A stretch of DNA of 64,000 nucleotides from positions 1 to 64,000 of the forward strand of contig JANINQ010000003.1 in assembly GCA_024508675.1 (NCBI GenBank). The letters are read 5' to 3'. The position numbers and the translations under genes were made by a program. Source of the stretch: Afipia sp. Lineage in GTDB: Bacteria > Pseudomonadota > Alphaproteobacteria > Rhizobiales > Xanthobacteraceae. The notes below the pieces were generated by a model, which did no database searches, was not told the origin of the DNA, and saw nothing but the letters and a program-made list of their open reading frames with translations. Positions 15,186 to 24,900 of the stretch are shown here, one piece after another. How positions within the stretch are numbered: position 1 is the stretch's first letter; every line of letters starts with the position of its first letter.

Positions 15186-15685
15186 CTAGGATCGTTCCGC
15201 GTTAAGCCCATGCGTATCAAACCATCCGAGCGGCCCTCTTCACTAAAGCCGCAGTGTTCATAAACCCTGATAGCCCTGACGTTCTCTTCCATGACTTCAA
15301 GAAAAAGATAAGGCAGGTCCAATGTTCTTGTGCCGAAACGGATGAGTTCTTCGCAACTCCGGGTGATATAGCCGTTTCCTGCCTTGTCCGGTGCAACAAG
15401 GAAGCGGCCTATTTCCGCGGATTTCGCAATCCGGTCAATATCGTAGATCGCGCATTGCCCGACGGGGGCTCCGTCTGCCTCGACCAGAAAGAAGAAATCG
15501 TCGTCCTTGGCCAGATACCGCTCATACCATCTTTTGTGGCTATCGAGCGACAGCTTGTCCGAGGTTTTGAACCAGACGCGAGCCTCGTCCCGGTTTCTCC
15601 AATCGAGAATTGTTCTGAGGTCGCGTTCTTCGACCAGCCGTAAGGTGACTGTGCCGTCCCCGAACGGTTCGACGAGCGGCTTCAT
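15182..15685 (-). CDS. GNAT acetyltransferase, probably for an amino sugar nucleotide
   Basis: This 167-residue GNAT has the RimJ/RimL-like order: LVEERDLRTILDWRN, APVGQCAIYDID, then the acyl-CoA segment with AGNGYITRS and VRAIRVYEHCGF. It is close in style to sugar N-acetyltransferases such as PseH. Its gene overlaps both the aminotransferase gene and wzm by four bases. Placed with rmlA/rmlB, it would acetylate the 4-amino group of a dTDP-4-amino-4,6-dideoxyhexose. A role in acetylating a protein N-terminus is the alternative, less likely here. Confidence 0.8.
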   Translation of the reverse strand: MKPLVEPFGDGTVTLRLVEERDLRTILDWRNRDEARVWFKTSDKLSLDSHKRWYERYLAKDDDFFFLVEADGAPVGQCAIYDIDRIAKSAEIGRFLVAPDKAGNGYITRSCEELIRFGTRTLDLPYLFLEVMEENVRAIRVYEHCGFSEEGRSDGLIRMGLTRNDPR

Positions 15686-16809
15686 CGCGCGTACTTGATA
15701 ACCAGCTCGGAAATCAGGTCGACGTCGGATTTTGTCATACGCATATGCATCGGCAGGGAGATGATTTCCTTGCTGGCAGTCGTCGCATTCGGGCAGGTGC
15801 CTTGGGCAAAGGCATACATCCGGTAGTCGGTGTTGTCGCGGTAATGGACTCCCGGGAAGATGTCGTGCTCGTTGAGGGCCATCATCAGCGCGTCCCGGTT
15901 CTGCACACGAATCTGAAGCAGATGTTGAGCGGACTCGCAGCCTGGCGCGGTCTGTACGACCGCGACATTGTTCTTCTCTTTGAGATTTTGGCCATACCAG
16001 GCCGCTAGCTGCCGACGGTAAGCATTGTCGATGTCGAGATACTTCAACTGAACCAGCGCGATGGCGGCCATGATCGAGTTGCCATGATACTTGTAACCGA
16101 CTTCCTCGACGTCATACATCCACTTGTATGCCCCTTGAGAGGCCGTGCGGGCATAGGTGTCCTTGTTGATGCCGAGCCATGTCAGCTTGCGAACGCGCTC
16201 GTCGTCTTCGGTTTCCCTGAAGCAGATCATTCCGGAGTCAGCGGTGGGCAAGTTCTTGACGGCCTGAAAGCTGAAGACCGTGACATCCGCGTCGTCGCCG
16301 ATATGCTTTCCGCCAACGCGCGTTCCCGACATGTGAGCAGCATCGAGCACCAGCTTGATATTGCGGTCACGGCAGATGTCGGCAATTTTGGCATATTGCC
16401 CCACATTTCCGCCGATGCCCACGAAGATGAGAGCTTTCGTTCTAGGCGTGATGTGCTTGAGAACGCTTTCAGGATCAAGGCAGAGATAATCGTCGACGTC
16501 AGCAAAAACGGGCTTCAGTCCGGCGTACAGAATTGCGTGGTTGGTCGAGACGAAGGTCAACGGTGTCGTAATGACTTCGTCGTCGTTGTCCCATCCGAAC
16601 TTCGATTTGAATAGCTCGAAGGCAAGATGAAGGCCGACCGTGTTTGAATTCAGGAAGTGCGCGTGAGGGAGCCCCGTATATTCCTTCCACGCGGTTTCAA
16701 TGCCAACGGTTTTGAAGCCGAGGCCGGTCCAGCCCTTTTCAAGGCACTCGCGGATTTCTGCGAGGCATTCCTCGACACGAAAGTTCGGTACGAATAACTG
16801 GACGGCCAT
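15682..16809 (-). CDS. DegT/DnrJ/EryC1-type sugar aminotransferase
   Basis: The 375-residue PLP enzyme has Asp156 in KLVLDAAH (binds the pyridine nitrogen) and the PLP lysine, Lys185, in FSFQAVKNLP. It should transfer an amino group from glutamate to a dTDP-keto-sugar. The rml genes beside it supply dTDP-4-keto-6-deoxyglucose, so a VioA-like 4-amination is the best guess, giving dTDP-4-amino-4,6-dideoxyglucose or the galactose epimer. It lies 14 bases after rmlC and overlaps the GNAT gene by four bases. Confidence 0.9.
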   Translation of the reverse strand: MAVQLFVPNFRVEECLAEIRECLEKGWTGLGFKTVGIETAWKEYTGLPHAHFLNSNTVGLHLAFELFKSKFGWDNDDEVITTPLTFVSTNHAILYAGLKPVFADVDDYLCLDPESVLKHITPRTKALIFVGIGGNVGQYAKIADICRDRNIKLVLDAAHMSGTRVGGKHIGDDADVTVFSFQAVKNLPTADSGMICFRETEDDERVRKLTWLGINKDTYARTASQGAYKWMYDVEEVGYKYHGNSIMAAIALVQLKYLDIDNAYRRQLAAWYGQNLKEKNNVAVVQTAPGCESAQHLLQIRVQNRDALMMALNEHDIFPGVHYRDNTDYRMYAFAQGTCPNATTASKEIISLPMHMRMTKSDVDLISELVIKYAR

Positions 16810-16823
16810 GATGATCTCTTGAA

Positions 16824-17387
16824 TTAGAGGAGTTCAAGCGCATGAAGCGCAACGCCCTGCTGGTCCTTGTCAGACAGAATAGGGGCGAAAAACGATTTGG
16901 TTTGAGAAGAAAGCAGGGGCCATTTGATTGCGACATCCGGATCGTCGTACTGGAGGCATCGTTCGTGTTCAGCGTACCAGTAATCGGTCACCTTGTATTG
17001 AAAGTCGGCTGAATCGGACAAAACCAGAAAGCCGTGTGCAAAGCCTTCTGGAATCCACAATGCTTTTCCATTGCTTGCCGATAGATATTCGCCAACCCAC
17101 CGTCCGAAGGTGGGCGAGTCTCTTCGTATATCGACGGCGACATCGAAAACTTCGCCTGATGTCACGCGAACGAATTTCCCCTGCGGGTGGACGACTTGAT
17201 AGTGCATGCCGCGCAGAACGCCCTTCGCCGAATGAGAGAAGTTGTCCTGCACGAATGCGACCGGTCTGCCGACGGCTGCCGCGAAACTTCGCGCGTTGAA
17301 GCTCTCGAAGAAAAAGCCCCGCGCGTCCTTGAAAACCCTGGGTTCGAACGCGATCACATCCGGAATGGCAAGCGGAGCGGCAATCAT
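16824..17387 (-). CDS. rmlC: dTDP-4-dehydrorhamnose 3,5-epimerase
   Basis: The 187-residue protein is a cupin of normal length for the family. His62 in VLRGMHYQ is the catalytic base, and FVQDNFS, VFDVAVDIR and WIPEGFAHGF are the usual conserved segments. It epimerises C3 and C5 of dTDP-4-keto-6-deoxyglucose, the third step to dTDP-L-rhamnose. The start codon shares a base with the rmlA stop. Confidence 0.95.
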   Translation of the reverse strand: MIAAPLAIPDVIAFEPRVFKDARGFFFESFNARSFAAAVGRPVAFVQDNFSHSAKGVLRGMHYQVVHPQGKFVRVTSGEVFDVAVDIRRDSPTFGRWVGEYLSASNGKALWIPEGFAHGFLVLSDSADFQYKVTDYWYAEHERCLQYDDPDVAIKWPLLSSQTKSFFAPILSDKDQQGVALHALELL

Positions 17388-18268
17388 CAGAATATCCCGT
17401 GGGTCAGCAAACCGTGGAGATACTGGCCATAGCCGTTATTCTTCATTGCAGCCGCGAGTTCCTCGAGTTCGGCATCATTGATCCACCCATGACGCCACGC
17501 AATCTCTTCAGGGCATGACACCTTCAATCCCTGCCGTTTCTCCAGCGTCGCGATGAACTGGCTCGCTTCGAGCAGCGTTTCATGCGTGCCGGTATCGAGC
17601 CAGGCGTGACCGCGGCCGAGAATCTGGACAGAGAGCTGTTGTCTGTCGAGGTAAAGCTGATTGAGATCCGTAATCTCCAATTCCCCGCGCTTTGACGGCT
17701 TGAGCGTCTTCGCAAGACGGACGACCTCGCTATCGTAGAAATACAGCCCGGTCACAGCATAGTTTGATTTTGGCTGGAGCGGCTTTTCCTCCAGCCGCAG
17801 GGCCTTTCCGGAAGAGTCGAATTCCACGACGCCGTAACGCTTCGGATCATGGACATGATAGGCGAAAACGGTCGCGCCTCGATCCGGCCGAGAGGCGCTG
17901 GCCAGAAGGTGCGAGAAGTCGTGGCCGTAGAAAACATTGTCGCCCAGCACGAGTGCGCTTGGTGCCTCTCCGAGGAAGCGCTCTCCGATCAGGAAGGCTT
18001 GCGCCAGCCCGTCAGGGGATGGTTGTACGGCGTACTCGATGTTCAGCCCCCACTTGCCACCAGTACCCAGAAGCTGTTCGAAGCGGGGAACATCCTGGGG
18101 CGTAGAGATGATCAGGATCTCCCGAATGTCGGCCAGCATGAGTGTTGACAGCGGATAATAGATCATCGGCTTGTCGAAGATCGGCAGAAGCTGCTTTGAG
18201 ATCGACAATGTCGCCGGATGGAGACGGCTTCCGGAACCGCCGGCCAGAATGATGCCCTTGCGTTTCAT
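17387..18268 (-). CDS. rmlA: Glucose-1-phosphate thymidylyltransferase
   Basis: The 293-residue enzyme joins dTTP and glucose-1-phosphate to dTDP-glucose, the first step of both deoxysugar branches here. The signature [17 protein letters not shown] (from residue 10) binds the nucleotide, and LGDNVFYG and VEFDSSGKA...EEKP follow as expected. The ATG overlaps the rmlD stop by four bases. Confidence 0.95.
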   Translation of the reverse strand: MKRKGIILAGGSGSRLHPATLSISKQLLPIFDKPMIYYPLSTLMLADIREILIISTPQDVPRFEQLLGTGGKWGLNIEYAVQPSPDGLAQAFLIGERFLGEAPSALVLGDNVFYGHDFSHLLASASRPDRGATVFAYHVHDPKRYGVVEFDSSGKALRLEEKPLQPKSNYAVTGLYFYDSEVVRLAKTLKPSKRGELEITDLNQLYLDRQQLSVQILGRGHAWLDTGTHETLLEASQFIATLEKRQGLKVSCPEEIAWRHGWINDAELEELAAAMKNNGYGQYLHGLLTHGIF

Positions 18269-19182
18269 AGCAGTCTCGATCTTGCAACTTCGTCAATGAA
18301 ACGCCTGGCATGTATTTTCCAGTCAGGCAGATGGACGTGAAACCGGCGCCGCAGCAGTGACGTATCCAGCCTCGAGTTTTTCGGGCGAACGGCCACAGCG
18401 GCATAGCTCGCTCCCGTAACGGGAAAAACGCGCTTTGCGTTCGCCTTGATGGGAAGTCCGCGGTTTTGCGCAAGACTTAGAAGAAATTGCGCATAGTCGT
18501 ACCAGCTTGTCTCGCCGGATGATGTCAGATGATAGATGCCGGATAGTTCTTCGGATTGCGCGAGATCATTCAGCCGGCCGAGCATCGCAGCAGTCACATC
18601 GGCAACGAGATGCGCGCTCGTGGGAGCACCGAAGCTGTCGGAGACGACTTCCAGCTGGTCGCGTTCGATTGCGCGCCGCAGGATGGCGCGAGGGAAGTTG
18701 GAGCCATGCGCGGAGTAAAGCCAGCCGCTGCGGATGATGAGGTGCTTGCAGCCAACGTCGCGGATTGCGCGTTCGCCGGCAGCTTTGCTGAGACCATATA
18801 TATTCAGAGGGCGCGGCTCGTCGTCTTCTGTATAGGGAGACGGCTTTTCGCCGTCGAAGACGTAGTCTGTCGAGTAATGGACTAGCCACGCGCCGATGCG
18901 GGATGCTTCTTCCGCAAGGATACGCACGGCCGTTTCATTGATCTGATAGGCTTTTGCCTGTTCGGTTTCGGCTTTGTCGACTGCGGTATAGGCTGCTGTA
19001 TTGACAATGAAGGACGGCTGATGATGCCGGACCTGAACACGAAGCTCATCTTCATTCTCTAGATTGGCGCTCTGCCTGTCACAGGCTATCAGAGGACCGA
19101 TCGCGCTAAGTGATCGCCGCAACTCCCAGCCCAGCTGACTGTCCTTGCCAAGAAGCAGGATTTTTGGCGAAACCACTGTCAT
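18265..19182 (-). CDS. rmlD: dTDP-4-dehydrorhamnose reductase
   Basis: A 305-residue extended SDR. The nucleotide motif GKDSQLG is at residues 12-18, STDYVFDG and YGLSK contain the Thr/Tyr/Lys active site, and IRSGWLYS follows. It reduces the 4-keto group to complete dTDP-L-rhamnose using NAD(P)H. The motif begins with LGK instead of the common G-x-x-G, a usual variation in rhizobial RmlD. It is coupled to rmlB upstream and rmlA downstream by four-base overlaps. Confidence 0.95.
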   Translation of the reverse strand: MTVVSPKILLLGKDSQLGWELRRSLSAIGPLIACDRQSANLENEDELRVQVRHHQPSFIVNTAAYTAVDKAETEQAKAYQINETAVRILAEEASRIGAWLVHYSTDYVFDGEKPSPYTEDDEPRPLNIYGLSKAAGERAIRDVGCKHLIIRSGWLYSAHGSNFPRAILRRAIERDQLEVVSDSFGAPTSAHLVADVTAAMLGRLNDLAQSEELSGIYHLTSSGETSWYDYAQFLLSLAQNRGLPIKANAKRVFPVTGASYAAVAVRPKNSRLDTSLLRRRFHVHLPDWKIHARRFIDEVARSRLL

Positions 19183-20276
19183 CGTGCCGAGTAGTTCCGT
19201 CCGAGCCAGTCGCGATAACTCCCGGCAACCACGCTGTCGGTCCAGGCGGCGTTGTCGAGATACCAGCGTACAGTTTTGCGGAGGCCGGACTCGAACGATT
19301 CCCGAGGACGCCAGCCAAGCATCTGGCGGATTTTTCCGGCGTTGATCGCATAGCGCCGATCGTGCCCGGGCCGGTCAGGCACGAACGTGATGTATTGTCC
19401 GTATGAACCCTTTGCAGATGGGCGCTCTTGGTCCAACGCATCACAAATCGTACGCACGACGTCGATATTGCTTTTCTCGCTGTCGCCGCCGATCGCATAG
19501 GTGTGACCGGGTTGGCCTTCACGGAGAACCGCACGGATGGCGGCGCAGTGGTCGCTGACATAAAGCCAGTCGCGGATCTGCTGGCCATCGCCATAGACCG
19601 GAAGAGGTTTGCCGGCCAAGGCATGATGGATCATCAGCGGAATGAGTTTTTCCGGAAACTGATAAGGTCCGTAGTTGTTTGAACAGTTCGTGATGATGAC
19701 GGGCAGGCCATATGTATGATGCCACGCACGCACAAGATGATCGGATGCAGCCTTCGAAGCAGAATAGGGGCTGTTAGGAGAGTAGGGACTCGCTTCATGG
19801 AACGGGTCCGCCTCAGGCGTCAGTGATCCATAGACTTCGTCGGTCGAAACATGGAGAAACCGGAAAGATTCTTTCTCTCGCTGCGGCAACCCGGTCCAGT
19901 ATTCCCGCGCTGTTTCGAGAAGCCTGAAAGTGCCAACGATGTTGGTCGTGATGAAATCTTCCGGACCGAGTATCGAACGATCGACATGAGACTCGGCGGC
20001 AAAATTGACAATGGCGCGCGGCTTGATTCTGGACAAAAGCGTTCGGACAAAGTCCACGTCACCGATATCGCCGCGCACGAATGAGTGCCGCTCATTGCCA
20101 TGCAGGCCTGCGAGATTATGCAGGTTTCCCGCATATGTGAGCTTGTCGAGCGTGACGACTGGAACATCCTGGCCTGCGCACCAGTCGAGAACGAAATTTG
20201 CACCAATGAATCCCGCGCCACCTGTAACGAGAACAGGCCGCAATTCATCTGTTCTCAGGGTGGTAACGACAGTCAT
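19179..20276 (-). CDS. rmlB: dTDP-glucose 4,6-dehydratase
   Basis: The 365-residue enzyme converts dTDP-glucose to dTDP-4-keto-6-deoxyglucose. TGGAGFIG at residues 18-25 binds [12 protein letters not shown] gives the Thr, Asp and Glu of the dehydration site, and YSASK holds the Tyr and Lys. It is first of the tight rmlB-D-A-C series, which continues with four-base overlaps, and its product is the branch point toward rhamnose and the predicted amino sugar. Confidence 0.95.
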   Translation of the reverse strand: MTVVTTLRTDELRPVLVTGGAGFIGANFVLDWCAGQDVPVVTLDKLTYAGNLHNLAGLHGNERHSFVRGDIGDVDFVRTLLSRIKPRAIVNFAAESHVDRSILGPEDFITTNIVGTFRLLETAREYWTGLPQREKESFRFLHVSTDEVYGSLTPEADPFHEASPYSPNSPYSASKAASDHLVRAWHHTYGLPVIITNCSNNYGPYQFPEKLIPLMIHHALAGKPLPVYGDGQQIRDWLYVSDHCAAIRAVLREGQPGHTYAIGGDSEKSNIDVVRTICDALDQERPSAKGSYGQYITFVPDRPGHDRRYAINAGKIRQMLGWRPRESFESGLRKTVRWYLDNAAWTDSVVAGSYRDWLGRNYSAR

Positions 20277-20457
20277 TCCAACAATTTCCCGGAGATCCGT
20301 GACATCGCGCTTTAAGCGGCGGAGCCGCTACGCGTGTTGGTTGCGCCACTGCAGGCGCGAGTATCTGGATTCGACGTTAGGTTGTAGTCGGCCAGTCCGA
20401 TGAGGTCAATATTCAGGAGTGTCGAGGCGATTCTGACCGCAGATGGTGTTGCCGGTG
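20277..20457. other. Gap between the GT2 gene and rmlB with a small hairpin
   Basis: No gene is seen. AGCGGC-GGA-GCCGCT (20315-20329) forms a perfect 6-bp stem without a T-run. The gap could hold an rmlB promoter or a partial terminator that tunes expression between the GT2 gene and the rml genes. Confidence 0.3.
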
Positions 20458-21666
20458 TTACCGCCGTGCAGATTGTGAGTTCATCTCGTCGAGAATTTTT
20501 TTCACCTGATTCCGCAATGGACCATCGGCCGAAACGATCTTCGCGCTCCTGTCGCCGTCGCAGTGGATAACGACGGATGTATCATCCGCAGTCCGCGTCA
20601 CATCAGAAGCTCTGGTGACGGAAAAGCCGCCCAGCTCCTGACCCCAGGCTGATGCAATCGCGTAGATGCGGCTTCGGCTGCATACCTCATCTGCGACAAA
20701 TGAGACATGAGCCTTGTCGCGCAGAGCGCTTGCGACCGTCACGATGCTGCGCCACGTCCGATTGCGCCCGATCAAGCCAGCTCCCCGCAAGAACAGGCGC
20801 TGTGCTCCTGTTGCTGGCACCTCGTTCTGCGCGATCCAGTTGATCTTCTCAAAGTGGGGCGGCGTGGCGTGTCCGAATACGCGCTCCGCGACGAACTTCC
20901 CCCATCTCTCTACAAATTTACGATGATTGCGATGAATAATGGCCGCCCGGCGCGGGTTGCTCCAGATTGTTTTCGAGGTCGCGCTTTCGCGATGGATGAC
21001 AGCGTTGCCAGCGCAGCAGTAGGTGAACAATCCCATTGCGCGAAGGCGCAACATTAAATCAACGTCTTCGAAATATCCCGGGTCGAACAGCGGATCAAAT
21101 CCGCCCGCTGCCAGAAACACATCACGCCGCATCAGCAGGCAAGCCGCTGAACAGTAGTCGACGATGTGCAATCCCGGCTCGGAGAGGATGCTCGCGGGGG
21201 AGCGCGCCAGGCCGTGGCGGATCGTCCACCCATCCTGACGCACATATCCGCCAGCTTCCTGCAGTTGCCCGCCTGGATACCGCAGTTCCGCTCCCACGGC
21301 TCCTGCACGATGGGCAATTTGCAGGGCCCGAAAAAGAGGAGCGATGTAGTCCGGAGTGACCAGTACGTCGTTATTGAGGAGGAGGACGGTATCGCCCTGC
21401 GCGGCTTCGACACCTATGTTGTTGGCTTCTCCGAAAAAAAGATTCTGATTGAGTTCGATAAGCCGGGCACCATGAACATCGCACGCATGCCGGATAATCG
21501 ATTTTTCTTCTGGCCTGCTCCCGTTGTCGACGACAATAATCTCATATGCGACGCCCGATGTATGAGTCCGGATGCTCGCAAGGCATTCCTGCGTCATTCG
21601 CCCCAGATTCCAATTCAATACGATGATCGAAAGGACCGGGAGATTTTTCTTATCAGGAATGTTCAT
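20458..21666 (-). CDS. Family 2 glycosyltransferase
   Basis: The 402-residue protein begins with the GT-A fold: LSIIVLNWN, VVDNGSRPEE, LLNNDVLV (the metal-binding DxD equivalent), and later FEDVDLMLRLRAMG. This rhamnosyltransferase-like pattern is common for O-antigen chain enzymes. After residue 280 comes a 120-residue tail of unknown fold. I start at ATG 21666, 8 bases after the stop of a tiny coiled-coil gene, and reject the longer upstream frame because it overlaps that gene. The acceptor and donor sugars cannot be told. Confidence 0.85.
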   Translation of the reverse strand: MNIPDKKNLPVLSIIVLNWNLGRMTQECLASIRTHTSGVAYEIIVVDNGSRPEEKSIIRHACDVHGARLIELNQNLFFGEANNIGVEAAQGDTVLLLNNDVLVTPDYIAPLFRALQIAHRAGAVGAELRYPGGQLQEAGGYVRQDGWTIRHGLARSPASILSEPGLHIVDYCSAACLLMRRDVFLAAGGFDPLFDPGYFEDVDLMLRLRAMGLFTYCCAGNAVIHRESATSKTIWSNPRRAAIIHRNHRKFVERWGKFVAERVFGHATPPHFEKINWIAQNEVPATGAQRLFLRGAGLIGRNRTWRSIVTVASALRDKAHVSFVADEVCSRSRIYAIASAWGQELGGFSVTRASDVTRTADDTSVVIHCDGDRSAKIVSADGPLRNQVKKILDEMNSQSARR

Positions 21667-21674
21667 GGCAGCAT

Positions 21675-21860
21675 TTATGCGTCGTCCTTGTCGCGGGACC
21701 CACGCCACCTCCATTTATCGGCAAGTTGTCGATATCGATGCACAATTCGCCAGCCGGGTGATGACATCGAATCGTGCAGAAGCGCGGTGACCAGATTCAT
21801 CCTGGCTTCAAGCTCGGCATTGCGGTCTTTGAGCGCAGCAAGCTCGTCGTATTTTTCCAT
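21675..21860 (-). CDS. Small coiled-coil protein with an SPxWR motif
   Basis: The 61-residue product starts with a heptad-like helix (YDELAALKDRNAELEARM) and continues with SPGWRIVHRYRQLADKWRW. A short coiled coil followed by S-P/x-S-WR is a recurrent linker inside rhizobial glycosyltransferases, where it precedes the next catalytic module. Here it stands as a separate gene ending 8 bases before the GT2 start, so it may be a detached linker that works together with that enzyme. GGGAG lies 13 bases before the ATG. Confidence 0.5.
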   Translation of the reverse strand: MEKYDELAALKDRNAELEARMNLVTALLHDSMSSPGWRIVHRYRQLADKWRWRGSRDKDDA

Positions 21861-21995
21861 TGTGAATCATCGCTCCCATCAGGACGCGAGCCCGTCGCAG
21901 ACAACTAGACAATATGGTTTGTCAGGTCTAGGCAAAATCCGGTACTTAAGGTTTTCCCAAGCAAATCAGAGTGTCGCATCGAAGACGGAGCAATT

Positions 21996-24900
21996 GTGAA
22001 AGTTCGAGATTTCTCATCTGATCTTACGATTCGGAGCAAATCGTCCGATCGTGTTGCGCCGAAAGTCTCGATCATTCTTCCCACCTACGCACGAGCGCAG
22101 ACAACGCTCTCGACCGCGGTGGAAAGCGTTTTGTCTCAGAGCTTTGGCGATTTCGAACTTATCATCGTGGATGACGGGTCGAGAGACGGGACCGCAGACG
22201 TTCTTTCGGAGTACGCGCGGGTCGATGATCGAATTATTCTTCATTCATACCACCGCAATAGTGGCTTGCCTGCTCTCCGAGTAAATCAGGCTGCTCTTCG
22301 CTCACGCGGTAATTATATCGGCTACCAGTTTGACGACGACGTATGGACTGAAGACAGTCTGCGGGTGCGTATGTCCGAGTTGGAAAGAGCAGACCAACTC
22401 GCGGTGGTTTACGGAAATTCCGAGGTAAGCTTTGGTCCAGATGAGGGTAGAAAATCCATAGCGCTCGGAGGTCCGTTCAATTTCGCTGAGCTGGTTCGGC
22501 AAAACTTCATTGCCAATAACACCGTTCTGCATCATCGCAGCCTTTTCGATGTTGCAGGTATGTACGATCCCCACGTCATTCTCCGGCGATATTCGGATTA
22601 TGATTTGTGGTTGCGATTTTCCCAGTATGCCAAATTTATCTGGGTCGATCAGACGGTGTCTCTCGTCAACGCGAATTTGGACAATTCGCTTGGTCGTGAA
22701 ATTCCTCACTTCTACACGCTGCATAGAAAGATGATTTCGATTCACCGGGATCGATTCCTCACGCCTGGTGAAATCGAGAACTATGATGTGGTTGATGTCG
22801 CGCTTTTCGCGGATCGTCTCACAGAGAGCGAGATTGAGAATTATCGTCGAAATGTCGCGATTCCGTTCCTCTCCGGGTTCAATGATTACTGTACCGAGGA
22901 TGAGTTGAGTGTGGCTGCGAGCCTGCGTGGCCGCCGGCTCAATCTAATGACGGTAAAACCGGATTTCTCAACATCGGTGGATGTCACCATCAATAACTTT
23001 GTAAATCTGCCGTTTCAGCGCGCGCTCGCCAACACGTTTGTTCCTGAATGGGACCTGCCTGCGGTCGATCTGAGGAGCATGGACATCGCGATCCTTTACC
23101 GAACGGTAGGGGGGCATGCGAGCGCCATGGTTGATCGGCGAGAAATTCCCACGGTGTATTGCATGGACGATAACATGCTGCACTTTCACGAGGTGGGAGC
23201 CGAGCATCATCTTCTCGCGCCGGGAACCATCGCTCACAGGGGAATTGTTCAGCAGATATCGGAGTCTGATGCCTGTATCGGCTACGGTGAATCCATCGTT
23301 GATGATTTGCGAGAGCTGAACGGAAAAACCATTGAGCTGACCACCAATATTCCAAGAAAGTTCGTTCAAGTTCGGGATTATCAAAGGGGAGAGAAACTAC
23401 GGATCGCTATTCTGTCCGGTCCGGGTCGAACGCAAATACTTGCTGAACTCTGGCCGGCGCTCGCCGAGTTTGCAGACCGCCACACAGGCAAGGTCGAAAT
23501 GCATTTTTGGGGCATTGATCCCTCAAGCCTGGGAGCGTTGTCGTGCGAGACCTATTTCAGGCCATTTGATCACAACTACCAGAGTTACCTGAGGAGCCTA
23601 TTGGGGACCTCCTTTGACGTCGTGCTCGTGCCGCTCGATCATTCGACGCGCGCAGCCAGAAGCAAGAGTCCGATCAAGCTGCTCGAAGCTGTGGCGGCAG
23701 GGGCGATCTGTATTTTCTCGGATGCGGAGCCTTATAGCGTTCTGCCGGATAACTGTTGCCTGAAGGCTTCCAATACGATCGAGGCATGGAGTGCCGCGCT
23801 GGAAGCCGCATTCTCGATGGGGAGTGAAGGGCGAAACGAAAGGCTGGAGCGCGCACGCTCGCTGGTCATTGAGAAATACACGACCGAAGGTCAATTCTAT
23901 GACTTCATGGCTGCTTATGACGCTGTCCGGCTTCATGCCAGATTGAAGAATAAAGTCATTGCGTTTGGATTTCATGAGGTCGCTCTGGGAGGAGCGACGT
24001 TGCACCTTCTGCAACACGTGCGCATCGCGCGTTCGCTCGGTTTCCGCGTGATGGGAGTTATTCCCGAAAATGCTTCTCACCTGGATGATTTTAAGACGCG
24101 CTGGAATGAAGCCAGCAAAGACGCTCCATTGATCACTGCTCAGTGGCCATTGGGGTTTGTGGATGCGGATGTTCGTGGCGAGGTTGTTGAGCGCTCGGTC
24201 ATTGATCAAGACAGGGCGGCTGTGGCTTTACTTATGACAGGGCTGCAGGATCACGACATTGGACTTCTGCACTTTGCTACGTGGTCCCCAACGATGAGTC
24301 TTTTGGGCAAGGCATTGGGCATTCCGTCCGTGGCGAGCGTGCACCAGTTTTACTGTGGTGGCGGGCTGTCGATTCTGGAGTTTGTCGATGCGGTGCATTG
24401 CTCGTCCCTGGCACACGGGACGAGATGGGAGAATGCCGCCAAGGTTCCGGTAAGAAGGATCGTATGTCCCGCGGGCGACGAATATTTCAGGGCATTTCAA
24501 GCCAATCGCCAGCGGGTGGCATCTCATTCGGGACCTCTCCGCATTCTGGTGTCCGGAACCCTGCAGCCGCGCAAAAATCAATTGGCGGTAATTCAAGCGA
24601 TCGAGAGGTTGAAACGACAGGGGCACGACATTGTTGCTGATTTCATCGGCTACACGGAATTCAATCCGGAATATGTATCCGATTGCCGCAAGGTGATTGC
24701 GGACTGCGGTCTTGGCGGAGATGTCAGATTGCACGGGTTTGTTAATGATCCGCTTGCGTTCTATGATCGCGCGGACCTGTTGCTGATCGCGGCCTTCGAC
24801 GAGTCTATGCCGCAAACCATCATCCAGGCTATGGCCTGTGGCGTACCGGTCGCTTCAACGAATGTGGGAGGGGTTAGGGAGATTCTCCGCCATCGCTATA

